A stretch of 20,824 nt of DNA from Pseudomonadota bacterium (GTDB taxonomy: Bacteria > Pseudomonadota > Alphaproteobacteria > Kiloniellales > J153). Position numbers and translations under genes: made by a program. The stretch is from positions 1 through 20,824 of the forward strand of contig JACZWN010000032.1 in the NCBI GenBank assembly GCA_022572105.1, given 5' to 3'. A model generated the notes under the pieces. It was not told where the DNA came from and did not search any database. It was given only the letters and a program-made list of their open reading frames with translations. Positions 1-6,641 of this stretch are shown one piece after another (the stretch's first letter is position 1; each line of letters begins with the position of its first letter).

Positions 1-1
1 C

Positions 2-103
2 AGCGGGCGAATGATGCTCGGCACCTATCAAGGGCTTTACGTGTTCGAGCACCGCAGAGTTCCCCGAACGCGGGAACTCGTACTGCATCTGATCGGGCAA
101 TGA
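2..103 (+). CDS. YjbQ/UPF0047 family protein, C-terminal fragment (cut by window start)
   Basis: The second frame is open from the first bases to a TGA at 101-103 and gives 34 residues. They include MLGTYQGLYVFEHRR and end in VLHLIGQ. This resembles the conserved C-terminus of the YjbQ (UPF0047) family, in which a G-T-x-Q-G-x-Y-x-F-E-H-R block precedes a short final beta strand. Family members are small cytoplasmic proteins of about 140 residues; some are annotated as secondary thiamine-phosphate synthases. Only the last quarter is visible, so start, promoter and operon context are unknown. The identification rests on one recalled motif in a short fragment. Confidence 0.7.
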   Translation, partial: SGRMMLGTYQGLYVFEHRRVPRTRELVLHLIGQ

Positions 104-176
104 CCAACGCGATCAAAACACGCCCCGGCGAAGTGGTGGCGGGTTTCGGCTTTGCACGGGAATTTGCCGCCGGCGC

Positions 177-308
177 CTACCCTGAGAACCCTCCCAAGCG
201 GCCTATAAAGGGGCTGACAAGGATCAGGACGAAAGGAGCAGCCATCGCCACGCCCACCAGCACGGCCAGGCAGTCAACCGCGAAGATGATGCTCTTTCTC
301 CAGGACAT
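177..308 (-). CDS. Small hydrophobic membrane peptide (43 aa)
   Basis: This short minus-strand frame starts at ATG 306-308 and stops with TAG at 177-179, giving 43 residues. The peptide begins MSWRKSIIFAVDCLAVLVGV, continues hydrophobic through AMAAPFVLILVSPFIG, and ends GRLGGFSG. It therefore has a short basic N-terminus and one long or two short membrane segments. A strong Shine-Dalgarno (GGAGG) lies 4 bases upstream of the ATG, which is the main reason for calling it. It begins 28 bases after the stop of the secreted-protein gene at 337-648 on the same strand, so the two may be co-transcribed. I recognise no family. Coding status is plausible but unproven because the frame is short. Confidence 0.45.
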   Translation of the reverse strand: MSWRKSIIFAVDCLAVLVGVAMAAPFVLILVSPFIGRLGGFSG

Positions 309-336
309 GGCACCTCCGATCTCCCTATGCGCGGCG

Positions 337-648
337 TTAACCCACAGCCTTTAAGCAGTCGATGAACAGCGTCCGGCGGCGCTGACTCTGTCCGAAGGTG
401 CTCATCCGCTCCAGGAGCGCCGTCAGACCTAAACCGGCATCCGAGCTGTCAAAAGCTGCGCTCCGGTCGCGCTCGATCCGTACGTCATGGTCGATCTGCG
501 CCTGCGCGGAGTCATAGCACGCCTCTACAACCGGCTTGGACGGATACGAGGTCGCGCTAGGATCGACCAAGACGACCCCCTTCGCCAGAGCAGGCATGGT
601 GATCGCCAGAAGGACCGAGGCGGCTATGCCTGCAATGGTCATTTTCAT
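337..648 (-). CDS. Hypothetical secreted protein (103 aa) with signal peptide
   Basis: The product has a Sec signal peptide: basic start MKMTIAG, hydrophobic ASVLLAITMP, and an ALA site with cleavage expected near residue 22. The mature part is about 80 residues, rich in charged amino acids, with two cysteines (about residues 44 and 98) that could form a disulfide in the periplasm. A purine-rich GAGAGGAA ribosome site lies 6 bases before the ATG at 646-648. I do not recognise a family. The 43-residue membrane peptide follows on the same strand, so the pair could be a small envelope operon. No clear promoter was found upstream. Confidence 0.65.
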   Translation of the reverse strand: MKMTIAGIAASVLLAITMPALAKGVVLVDPSATSYPSKPVVEACYDSAQAQIDHDVRIERDRSAAFDSSDAGLGLTALLERMSTFGQSQRRRTLFIDCLKAVG

Positions 649-1115
649 GGGGTGTTCCTCTCGAGTAATCTCAAGACCTCTTTCGGGGGCGTGCTCGGAC
701 AGGGCCGAGCGTAAGCAACAGCCACCGGTTGCCGTCTTACGATGTGGTCAGGCGACTCCACGCCGACCAGTCACTTGGGATCACCTTGCAGTGATCCCAG
801 AGACGAAGCAGGGGGGTTATGGATCGCGAGGGGCATACGAGGAACTCATTGGGATCGTTAATGCCCCGGCGTGTTTGGAGCCCACCAGCGGGCCAAGGCC
901 ACCGCGATCACCAAGCCGTCGGGCAAAGGGCTTCGCGTGTGCACTGGTTGGAACGTGGGGTTTAGTGGACCGTGCGGGCAAAGCGATACAGAAATGGGGG
1001 CGAACACGAGTTCGCGGCGTCCAAGCTATGATGCCGCATCCAGGCGAAATTCGGAGCCCTCGCCGAGGGCCCCGTAAAGTTCGTCGGACGTGTCTAGTCT
1101 GTCTGGGAGCAATTG
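649..1115. other. Intergenic region without a convincing gene
   Basis: These 467 bases lie between the start of the secreted-protein gene and the end of the lipoprotein gene. Open frames on the plus strand here give arginine- and proline-rich translations with no recognisable motif, signal peptide or ribosome site, so I do not call them. The notable element is a perfect 9-bp inverted repeat at 776-799. No tRNA or convincing terminator was seen. Confidence 0.6.
776..799. repeat. Perfect 9-bp inverted repeat (hairpin or operator)
   Basis: TGGGATCAC at 776-784 is exactly inverted as GTGATCCCA at 791-799, with a 6-base spacer (CTTGCA). A T-rich tract follows on neither strand, so it is not a standard intrinsic terminator. 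It sits 128 bases upstream of the secreted-protein gene start and 317 bases beyond the lipoprotein stop. It could be a dyad operator for the former or a processed 3' hairpin of the porin-lipoprotein transcript. The dyad itself is seen directly; the function is unknown. Confidence 0.6.
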
Positions 1116-1298
1116 CTAGTCGCGGTAAAGGACGAACTCCCCGTCCTCACCGGACAGCAGGCCCGGCCCCGGTTGGATCTCGTGAATCTCGGTGTATTCG
1201 AACGGCTTCACTTCGGCGCAAGCCGTAGCGAGCAAGAACGCTCCCAACGACGCGAAGAGCCACAGTCGAATGCCGAGTTTGCTCATCGTCACGTGCAT
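1116..1298 (-). CDS. Small putative lipoprotein (60 aa)
   Basis: The product starts MHVTMSKLGIRLWLF and has a hydrophobic stretch ending LLATAC, which matches a lipobox with the Cys near residue 27. The remaining 33 residues form a short acidic tail. A GAGAGGAGG ribosome site precedes the ATG by 6 bases. It overlaps the stop codon of the porin gene just upstream, so translation of the two is probably coupled. This suggests a small outer-membrane or periplasmic partner of the porin, but no family is recognised. A second in-frame ATG four codons later is a less likely start. Confidence 0.6.
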   Translation of the reverse strand: MHVTMSKLGIRLWLFASLGAFLLATACAEVKPFEYTEIHEIQPGPGLLSGEDGEFVLYRD

Positions 1299-1311
1299 CG
1301 TCCGCCTCCTC

Positions 1312-2595
1312 TCAGAACTTCACCCGGGCACCGCCCTGGACTGCGAAGATATCATCGAAATTCGAGCCGGCACGGTCGAGTTCGTGGTTGCGCGCACCAA
1401 GATAGAATTCCGTGCCGATCTTGTCGAAATTCTGGACCACAAACACGCCGTACGACTGGAATTCGTCGCCCTCCTGGTTCAGATCGTCCACCGCGGCATA
1501 GTCGACGGCCACCGAGGTCGCCCCGAAGTCCACGGCGTTGAAGGTGTATCCGAGCTTCACGTAGTAGAACAACGGGTCGTCGCCGCCGCTGTCCACCTCA
1601 CGCTTACCGAGCGCACCGGTCAGGCTGATGCCCATCGGAAAAAGCACGGAAACCGACCCGTTGTACTGATTGAAATTGTTGGCATCCTTGGAACTGGCAT
1701 CGGCCCAGGCCACCGCGGCCACGACCTTGGTCTCGGCGATTTCCCCGGAGAACCGGAGGGCCGCATCGACGGCCCCGCCCTCCACGGCCGAAACGGATCC
1801 CTTGAAACCCGAAAAACTCGGCGTGTCGTAGCGGATCCGGTCATCGCGGCTCAGACCGTCGAAGTTGCTAAAGGCCTGGTTGATGCGCGGACCCAAGACG
1901 TTGTTGTCGCTGAACGCAATGCCGCCGGCCAAATCGGCGATGCCCGAGTAGGCGATCACTGCCGTGCCCGACAAGTCGACCTCCGAGCTGGCGTTTGAGG
2001 CCGTATCGCCCTGCCCGACCCACAGCCGGCCGAGGCGCTTGCTGTCCACGTAGAGCTCGAGCTTGCGTTCCGTGAAAGTGATCGGACCGGCCGCGCTATC
2101 CTGATCGATCCGAATCGCCGCGGTCGAGTTCGACTCGAACTGCACCTCGATCTGAGTGCCGACCGTGATGTCCTCGTCCAGCCTTCCGGTGCCGATGAAA
2201 CGCACGCGGGTCGAGGAGTTGTCGTTGTCGACGTGGAAGATGTCGTCCTGGTCCCCGTTGTCAACGAACAGCACCCCGCGGTTGACCTGGCCCGAGACGG
2301 ACAGCTTCACATCGTCTTTGCCGCTCGTGACCACGCGCTGGGGCGCAGCCAGGGGCAAACGTTGGGCGGCCTCCTTGGCCTCCTTTGCCTCCTTAGCCGT
2401 TTCCGCCTGCTTGGCCTCGAGCTCCTCCACCTTGCGCATTAAGGTCTCGACTTGCACCTTAAGGTCGTCGAGCTCGCTGGCCAATACCGGTACGCCGCCG
2501 ACGCTGGCGAACCCCAAGGCCGTGATACTGATAAGCGCCGCGCGGCCTGTCGACCGCAGACGCTTGGTGAGTGATGGATGTTCTGATGGTTGCAT
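1312..2595 (-). CDS. Outer-membrane porin with N-terminal coiled coil
   Basis: The product is 427 residues. A signal peptide (basic start, then AALISITALGFASVGGVPVLA) leads to cleavage near ALASE. A heptad-rich segment follows (ELDDLKVQVETLMRKVEELE, then AKEAKEAKEAA), as in trimeric alphaproteobacterial porins that anchor to peptidoglycan. The rest has alternating beta-strand character with acidic turn motifs, for example VNRGVLFVDNGDQDD and TRVRFIGTGRL. It ends in GARVKF, and the terminal Phe is the usual outer-membrane insertion signal. The ATG at 2593-2595 was chosen over one 33 codons upstream because a GGGAGG site lies 8 bases before it and the signal peptide starts there. The role is presumably diffusion of small solutes; substrate preference is unknown. 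The lipoprotein gene follows after 13 bases. Confidence 0.85.
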   Translation of the reverse strand: MQPSEHPSLTKRLRSTGRAALISITALGFASVGGVPVLASELDDLKVQVETLMRKVEELEAKQAETAKEAKEAKEAAQRLPLAAPQRVVTSGKDDVKLSVSGQVNRGVLFVDNGDQDDIFHVDNDNSSTRVRFIGTGRLDEDITVGTQIEVQFESNSTAAIRIDQDSAAGPITFTERKLELYVDSKRLGRLWVGQGDTASNASSEVDLSGTAVIAYSGIADLAGGIAFSDNNVLGPRINQAFSNFDGLSRDDRIRYDTPSFSGFKGSVSAVEGGAVDAALRFSGEIAETKVVAAVAWADASSKDANNFNQYNGSVSVLFPMGISLTGALGKREVDSGGDDPLFYYVKLGYTFNAVDFGATSVAVDYAAVDDLNQEGDEFQSYGVFVVQNFDKIGTEFYLGARNHELDRAGSNFDDIFAVQGGARVKF

Positions 2596-2620
2596 CGCCT
2601 CGTCCTCCCTCGTGTGGTGA

Positions 2621-2632
2621 AGTCCTAGGACT
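2621..2632. promoter_or_regulatory. 12-bp perfect palindrome in the porin leader
   Basis: AGTCCTAGGACT is its own reverse complement and lies 26 bases upstream of the porin start codon, just beyond the ribosome site. The position fits an operator or a small leader hairpin affecting porin translation. No flanking promoter boxes are clear, so the regulatory role is inference only. Confidence 0.3.
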
Positions 2633-2827
2633 GCTGGAAGGGGTGCAACCTTTGTGGTGCGTCTTTGAGCCGGGCTTGGCTTTGGCCGGCCCAATCAAAG
2701 GAGCGCCCCAAGGGAAAAAGAGTACAGCATCGCAGCAAACCCGCGAAGCCCTTTTCTATCTGATCGAGGGGCGGGCTGAGTTCAGCAAATGCGCGCACGG
2801 AGCCGATCAAGCTGTGGCCGCAGTCGA

Positions 2828-3212
2828 TCCTTGAGGAGGCCCTGGAGGCAGAGAACCGGGACGTTTTCGGACGGGAGTATAACGAGCACGGGGTTGAGCC
2901 TGACTGGGGCTATCCGAACGGCACTCGCAAGGGGAAACTCAAGACGGCCGAATGCATGATCGAGTATTCGGTACCGCAGATCGCCCGGCGCGATCGGCCC
3001 TTCAAATCGGTGATCAGGGTGCCCTTCTGGGGCTACACGGCGGCGCTGGAGGACTTGGCGTTGGCGGCGCTCCAAGACGCCACCTTGATCCAGATCGCGT
3101 CGCCAAGGAAATTTCCGAAGGGGCTATGGAAAGGCTTGGGGTCGAGGGGGCGGCTGACGCCTGGGCTAGCTTCCAGGACACTATGCCGGGTGTGCGCGGC
3201 CAGTTCAGATAA
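2828..3212 (+). pseudogene. Decayed IS256-family (mutator-type) transposase fragment
   Basis: Reading from about 2828 gives a frame that includes LEEALEAE, then GYPNGTRKGKLKTAE, MIEYSVPQIARRD and PFKSVIR, then LEDLALAAL. This order matches the N-terminal part of one IS256-family subgroup, where a G-x-R-N-G-x-R-x-G-x-x-K-T-A-E block leads to V-P-Q and an F-R-S-x-I segment. Similarity fades near 3093. A shifted frame to 3212 gives a weak continuation (RVAKEISEGAMERL). There is no start codon in frame, no catalytic DDE region and no downstream two-thirds of the gene. It differs in sequence from the intact transposase at 5168-6412, so it is not a copy of that element. Confidence 0.6.
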
Positions 3213-3392
3213 CCGTGCAACAATGCTTGGGACGTTGCAATACCTGCCGCCTTGGCTAGAACTGCGGCGACCGCAGCAAATCGACCTCAGTGTTTGACGG
3301 TTGACCCTACCTATCTATGCCTACACCTCTCATCGTTTAGGAGGTTTCAACAGGCAATTTGATCGCGGCCGGAATGTGCCGCCGGCGCAAGG

Positions 3393-3686
3393 TCAAGACC
3401 TGTCAGGCGCGCCGAAGTCATACTTCCATGGGGCGATTGCTTCCTTGAGCTCGTCGAGCATGCGAAGCGATGTGAGCAATTTACCCATGTCGCCCTGTCG
3501 ATGCCCCTCCTTGTGCAGCGTCTGGCCCTGGCTTAACATTGCCATGAGCGCTTCGACGCGCTCCGGCGAGCTCTTCGACTGCTCGAGCTGAATGAAAATC
3601 TGTGGATATTCAGCGGTTCCCCGGCAGGCCAGCGCCGGCCCAGCGATCAGGACCATGCATGCGCTGGCAAGAAGCAGTGTCCTCAT
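3393..3686 (-). CDS. Hypothetical exported protein (97 aa)
   Basis: The first 20 residues (MRTLLLASACMVLIAGPALA) form a signal peptide, directly followed by Cys21. It could be an ordinary Sec substrate or, less likely, a lipoprotein with an atypical lipobox. The mature part is about 77 residues and mostly helical in character, with a segment PERVEALMAMLSQGQTLHKE and a second helix near LRMLDELKEAI. An AAGGAGG ribosome site sits 8 bases before the ATG, and a good promoter-like pair lies about 100 bases upstream (3785-3814). The family is not recognised. It stands alone, with the transposase remnant downstream. Confidence 0.65.
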   Translation of the reverse strand: MRTLLLASACMVLIAGPALACRGTAEYPQIFIQLEQSKSSPERVEALMAMLSQGQTLHKEGHRQGDMGKLLTSLRMLDELKEAIAPWKYDFGAPDRS

Positions 3687-3988
3687 TTTCGGTTCCTCCT
3701 TCCCCCAATCACAGGATGCAATTCAACATTTTCGAGATAGGCCCATCGGTTCCGCGACACCGGCAAAACTGGGCGCCTGAGTTGATTAGATTTCGGCTCC
3801 GGACTTGGAGTCAAGCGTTTTATACGGGCAGGTGATGGAACAGATTTCGTGGGGGCATCGGACGAAGAGATTCCGACAAAGATTCCTGGTTCTCCGGCCA
3901 GCTCTGCGTGGGCGACTGAGCTTCCGGCAACGGGCAGCGGCCGAGCGCCGCCGCGGCCGTGGGTGAAGGTGAGCCTGGCCGGGCGCCG
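3687..3988. other. Intergenic region between the exported-protein gene and the response regulator
   Basis: These 302 bases contain the leader and promoter-like pair of the exported-protein gene. Nearer 3930-3988 they hold a GC-rich stretch of repeated GGCC and GCCG units just beyond the response-regulator stop, which could fold as a transcript end. No coding frame is convincing. Confidence 0.5.
3785..3814 (-). promoter_or_regulatory. Sigma-70-like promoter for the 97-aa exported protein
   Basis: Read on the minus strand, TTGACT (3809-3814) and TCTAAT (3785-3790) are separated by 18 bases; each box matches the consensus at 5 of 6 positions. Transcription would start near 3777, giving a leader of about 90 bases before the ATG at 3686. 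The surroundings are less GC-rich than the neighbouring genes. No experimental evidence is available. Confidence 0.45.
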
Positions 3989-4684
3989 CTAAGGCACCAG
4001 CCGGTAGCCGCCCGGCTCGGTCACCAGGAGCTCGGCGTTGGATGGATCGGCCTCGATCTTCTGGCGCAGGCGGTAGACGTGGGTCTCCAGGGTGTGGGTG
4101 GTCACGTTCGCGTTGTAGCCCCAGACCTCACGGAGCAGGGTCTCGCGCCCGACTACTTTGGCGCCGCTGCGGTACAGGTACTTGAGGATCGAGGTTTCCT
4201 TCTCGGTCAGGCGGACCTTCTTCTTGCTCTGGCCGTGGATCAGCAGCTTGGCGCTCGGCCGGAAGGTGTAGGGGCCGATGGTGAAGACCGCGTCCTCGCT
4301 CTGCTCGTGCTGGCGGAATTGCGCTCTGAGGCGTGCCAGCAGGACCGAGAAGCGGAACGGCTTGATCACGTAGTCGTTGGCCCCGGCGTCGAGCCCCAGG
4401 ATCGTGTCCGCGTCGGTCTGGGCCGCGGTCAGCATGAGGATCGGCGACTTGACCCCGTTGCGCCGCATCAGGCGGCAGACCTCGCGGCCGTCCATGTCGG
4501 GCAGGCCGACGTCGAGCAGGATCGCGTCAAAGTACTCGGCCTTGACGACTTCGAGCGCCTGGCCGCCGGTCTTTACTTCGACCGTGGCGAATTCCTCGTG
4601 CAGGCGCAGCTGTTCGCTCAGTGACTGGCACAGGGCCTCATCGTCGTCAACCAAAAGGATTTTCTTGGAGGTGGTGACGGCCAT
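3989..4684 (-). CDS. OmpR-family two-component response regulator (orphan)
   Basis: The product has 231 residues. The N-terminal receiver domain has the acidic pocket DDD at 13-15, phosphoacceptor Asp58 in AILLDVGLPDMDG, Thr86 (LMLTAA) and Lys108 (VIKPF). After a linker comes an OmpR/PhoB winged helix with the RLTEKETSILKYLYR segment, the recognition-helix region TTHTLETHVYRLRQKIE, and the wing ending EPGGYRLVP. All phosphotransfer residues are present, so it should be a working DNA-binding regulator. The start at 4682-4684 was chosen because GGGAGGGGAG lies just upstream and the domain begins there; a frame start 18 codons earlier has no such site. A weak minus-strand -10-like TAGAAT is at 4744-4749. 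No histidine kinase lies beside it, so signal and targets are unknown. Confidence 0.9.
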   Translation of the reverse strand: MAVTTSKKILLVDDDEALCQSLSEQLRLHEEFATVEVKTGGQALEVVKAEYFDAILLDVGLPDMDGREVCRLMRRNGVKSPILMLTAAQTDADTILGLDAGANDYVIKPFRFSVLLARLRAQFRQHEQSEDAVFTIGPYTFRPSAKLLIHGQSKKKVRLTEKETSILKYLYRSGAKVVGRETLLREVWGYNANVTTHTLETHVYRLRQKIEADPSNAELLVTEPGGYRLVP

Positions 4685-5136
4685 GCTGCTGCTCCCCTCC
4701 CGTGCGGCCTCGGTTGGGCCTGCACCATGAGCTAGCATTTTCCATTCTAACCGTGTCGACTGCCGCGAGAGAAGCAGAGATTATCACCCGAGCCAACTCC
4801 GCGGCGGCGCTTGGACGGAAGGGCTATGCCTTCTTTCTCATGTCTATTTTGACGATCTGCGGGTCGGCGTGGCGAGTTTATGCCAAAGTGCAATGAGGTC
4901 CAGCTGAGCGCGGCTCCTGAGGGAGTCGCGGAGTGCTGAGAGGAGGAAAGAGGATCGCGTGCATGCCAGAGACGCTACCCAGACCCAGGCAGAAACGCCA
5001 GGGGTTCTGCGGCATACGAGGTATCCAGGAAGGACAGGGCTTCGCCGTAACCCACTAATCCCGACCGGGCTGACCACAGGGCCCCGCGACGCGCACGGAA
5101 CGATCGATCGAAGCGCTCTCGGGAGCAGGGCGATTA
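4685..5136. other. Intergenic region upstream of the response regulator, up to the IS element
   Basis: These 452 bases hold the response-regulator leader and a weak -10-like box at 4744-4749 on the minus strand. Beyond about 4800 there is mixed sequence with short frames on both strands but no recognisable protein motif. It may be old insertion-sequence debris, but nothing specific supports that. The left end of the intact insertion sequence begins at 5137. Confidence 0.45.
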
Positions 5137-5162
5137 GAGCTATTGTCAAAAGTTGTGTATGG
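5137..5162 (+). repeat. Left terminal inverted repeat of the IS
   Basis: This 26-bp end matches the reverse complement of 6486-6511 in about 19 positions, best at the outer 7 bases and in the inner TTGTGTA block. It lies 5 bases beyond the transposase stop codon. Confidence 0.75.
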
Positions 5163-5167
5163 GCTGA

Positions 5168-6412
5168 TCATGCGGCGGCGCGATCCTGGCGTTCTCCATC
5201 TACGAATTTGAGGCCGCGAATAATCTCGGCGAGATGATTTGATCCATTTAGTTTTCTCCATTTTTTCTGGGCGCTCTGGCACAGCTTGAAGACCATGGAC
5301 ATTGCTGTCTTGCGGGACAGGCAGCCCTTGGTGCGGTACGTTCTGAGGCGAACCGTGGCAAACGTGCTCTCGATGGGGTTGGTCGTGCGCACGTGCTTCC
5401 AGTGTTCGGCGGGGAAGTCGTAGAAGGTCAAAAGTGCGTCCCGGTCCTTGGCCAGGCAGGCCGTGGCTTTGTCGTATTTCGGTCCGTAGGCTTCCAGGAA
5501 GAAGTCGAAGGCGTTCTCCGCCTGCTTCCTGGTCTCGGCCATCCAGATCTCCTGCAGGTGGCTCTTGGCCTTCTTCTGCAAGCCCTTGGGCAACTTGTTC
5601 AAGACGTTGCCCGTCTTGTGCACCCAGCAGCGTTGCTCGCGGGCGATCCCGTAGACCTGGCGGAGCGCCTTCCAGAAACCGAGCGCGCCGTCACCGACCG
5701 CCAGTTCCGGACCCATTTCAAGGCCACGCCGCTTGAGGTCGAGCAACACCTCCAACCAGGACCGCTCGCTTTCGCGGTAGCCGTCGGTGATGGCGATCAG
5801 TTCCTTGCGTCCCGTGTCCGTAGCCCCGATGACGACCAGGATGCACTGCTTCTCCTCCTCCATGCGGGCGCCGAAATAGATGCCGTCCACCCAGAAATAG
5901 ACGTACCGCTTGGCCGTGAGGTCGCGCCGTTGCCAGCGTTCCATCTCGTCTTGCCAGACCTCCTTCAGCCGGGTGATCGTGGAGGCCGAAAGGCCCGGCG
6001 CTTGCGTCCCCAACAGCGCCGCCAGCGCTTCCGAAAAGTCGCCGGTGGAGATGCCCTTCAGATACAGCCAGGGCAGGAGGTCTTCCAGGCTCTTGGTCCG
6101 GCGCAGATAGCGCGGCAGGATCGCCGAGGTGAACCGGATGGCGCCGTCCCCCCGGTCCCGGACACGGGGCTGGCGCACGCTCACCGGGCCGATCCCGGTC
6201 TGGATGGCGCGTTCCGGCAGATATCCATTGCGCACAACCCGGCGGCGGCCGGCGTCGTCAACAAGCGCCGCATAGGCCTCCAGAAACGAGGCGACCTCGG
6301 CTTCGATGGCCTGGGCCAAAAGCTTGTGCGCTCCAGCTTGCAGGACTTCCGTCAACGGGTCTTCCTGAAAATCAGTTGGGCGCCGAAAGGCGATAACGGT
6401 ATTCTCTTCCAT
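5168..6412 (-). CDS. IS256-family (mutator-type) DDE transposase
   Basis: The 414-residue product has the usual IS256 order. The N-terminal region includes LTEVLQAGAHKLLAQAIEAE and a VRNGYLPERAIQTGIGPV block. The catalytic core carries Asp in YFWVDGIYFG, Asp in LAVGDGALGFWKAL, the CWVHKTGNVLNKLP helix, and Glu in TTNPIESTFATVRLR. The tail KLCQSAQKKWRKLNG is also typical. The DDE triad is present and the frame unbroken, so it is probably functional. The ATG at 6410-6412 follows an AAGGAGG site by 8 bases; the longer frame start at 6493 lies inside the terminal repeat and is unlikely. It mediates movement of the 5137-6511 element. Confidence 0.92.
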   Translation of the reverse strand: MEENTVIAFRRPTDFQEDPLTEVLQAGAHKLLAQAIEAEVASFLEAYAALVDDAGRRRVVRNGYLPERAIQTGIGPVSVRQPRVRDRGDGAIRFTSAILPRYLRRTKSLEDLLPWLYLKGISTGDFSEALAALLGTQAPGLSASTITRLKEVWQDEMERWQRRDLTAKRYVYFWVDGIYFGARMEEEKQCILVVIGATDTGRKELIAITDGYRESERSWLEVLLDLKRRGLEMGPELAVGDGALGFWKALRQVYGIAREQRCWVHKTGNVLNKLPKGLQKKAKSHLQEIWMAETRKQAENAFDFFLEAYGPKYDKATACLAKDRDALLTFYDFPAEHWKHVRTTNPIESTFATVRLRTYRTKGCLSRKTAMSMVFKLCQSAQKKWRKLNGSNHLAEIIRGLKFVDGERQDRAAA

Positions 6413-6485
6413 GGCGTATCCCTCCTTGGCTTCGGTCAAGTGGTGACATTCACAATCACCAGGATACGCCGCCTTCAATCCAACG

Positions 6486-6511
6486 CCGTACACAAGATTC
6501 GGTTATAGCTC
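6486..6511 (-). repeat. Right terminal inverted repeat of the IS
   Basis: This is the partner of 5137-5162. Read on the minus strand it begins GAGCTATA and ends TTGTGTACGG, and lies about 73 bases upstream of the transposase ATG. Confidence 0.75.
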
Positions 6512-6641
6512 ACGTTTCATTTTGCATCTCCCGTGTACCTTGTTGCACTGCTGAGCGGTATTACGCGGCGCGCGGCCGGTCCATCCCCGCCGACCGGAGG
6601 GAAGCGTCCCGTCTCTCGATTTCGTGAAGGTTAATAGAGGG

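Larger units (their letters stand above)
5137..6511 (-). mobile_element. IS256-family insertion sequence, apparently intact (about 1.37 kb)
   Basis: A single transposase gene is bounded by imperfect 26-bp terminal inverted repeats. The left end (5137-5162) starts GAGCTAT and finishes TGTGTATGG; the inverted right end (6486-6511) starts GAGCTAT and finishes TGTGTACGG. I count about 19 matches out of 26. Size and single-gene layout fit IS256. No 8-9 bp target duplication is evident: the outer flanks are GGCGATTA on the left and ACGTTTCA on the right. The element may have been involved in recombination, or the flanks may have drifted. Confidence 0.8.

Noticed and set aside
100..354. 84-codon plus-strand frame after the YjbQ fragment
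   Set aside because: No ribosome site or motif; it covers the better supported minus-strand membrane peptide with strong ribosome site.
536..1228. 230-codon plus-strand frame
   Set aside because: Arg/Pro-rich translation without motif or ribosome site, and it overlaps the secreted-protein and lipoprotein genes on the other strand.
4844..5149. 101-codon minus-strand frame next to the IS
   Set aside because: No motif, no ribosome site, and it runs into the IS terminal repeat; treated as chance or old debris.
5393..6508. 371-codon plus-strand frame opposite the transposase
   Set aside because: It is antisense to a gene with a complete DDE core and matching terminal repeats; its own product has no recognisable domain.
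5129..6519. Target-site duplication around the IS256 element
   Set aside because: The 8 bases outside each terminal repeat do not match, so no duplication is claimed.
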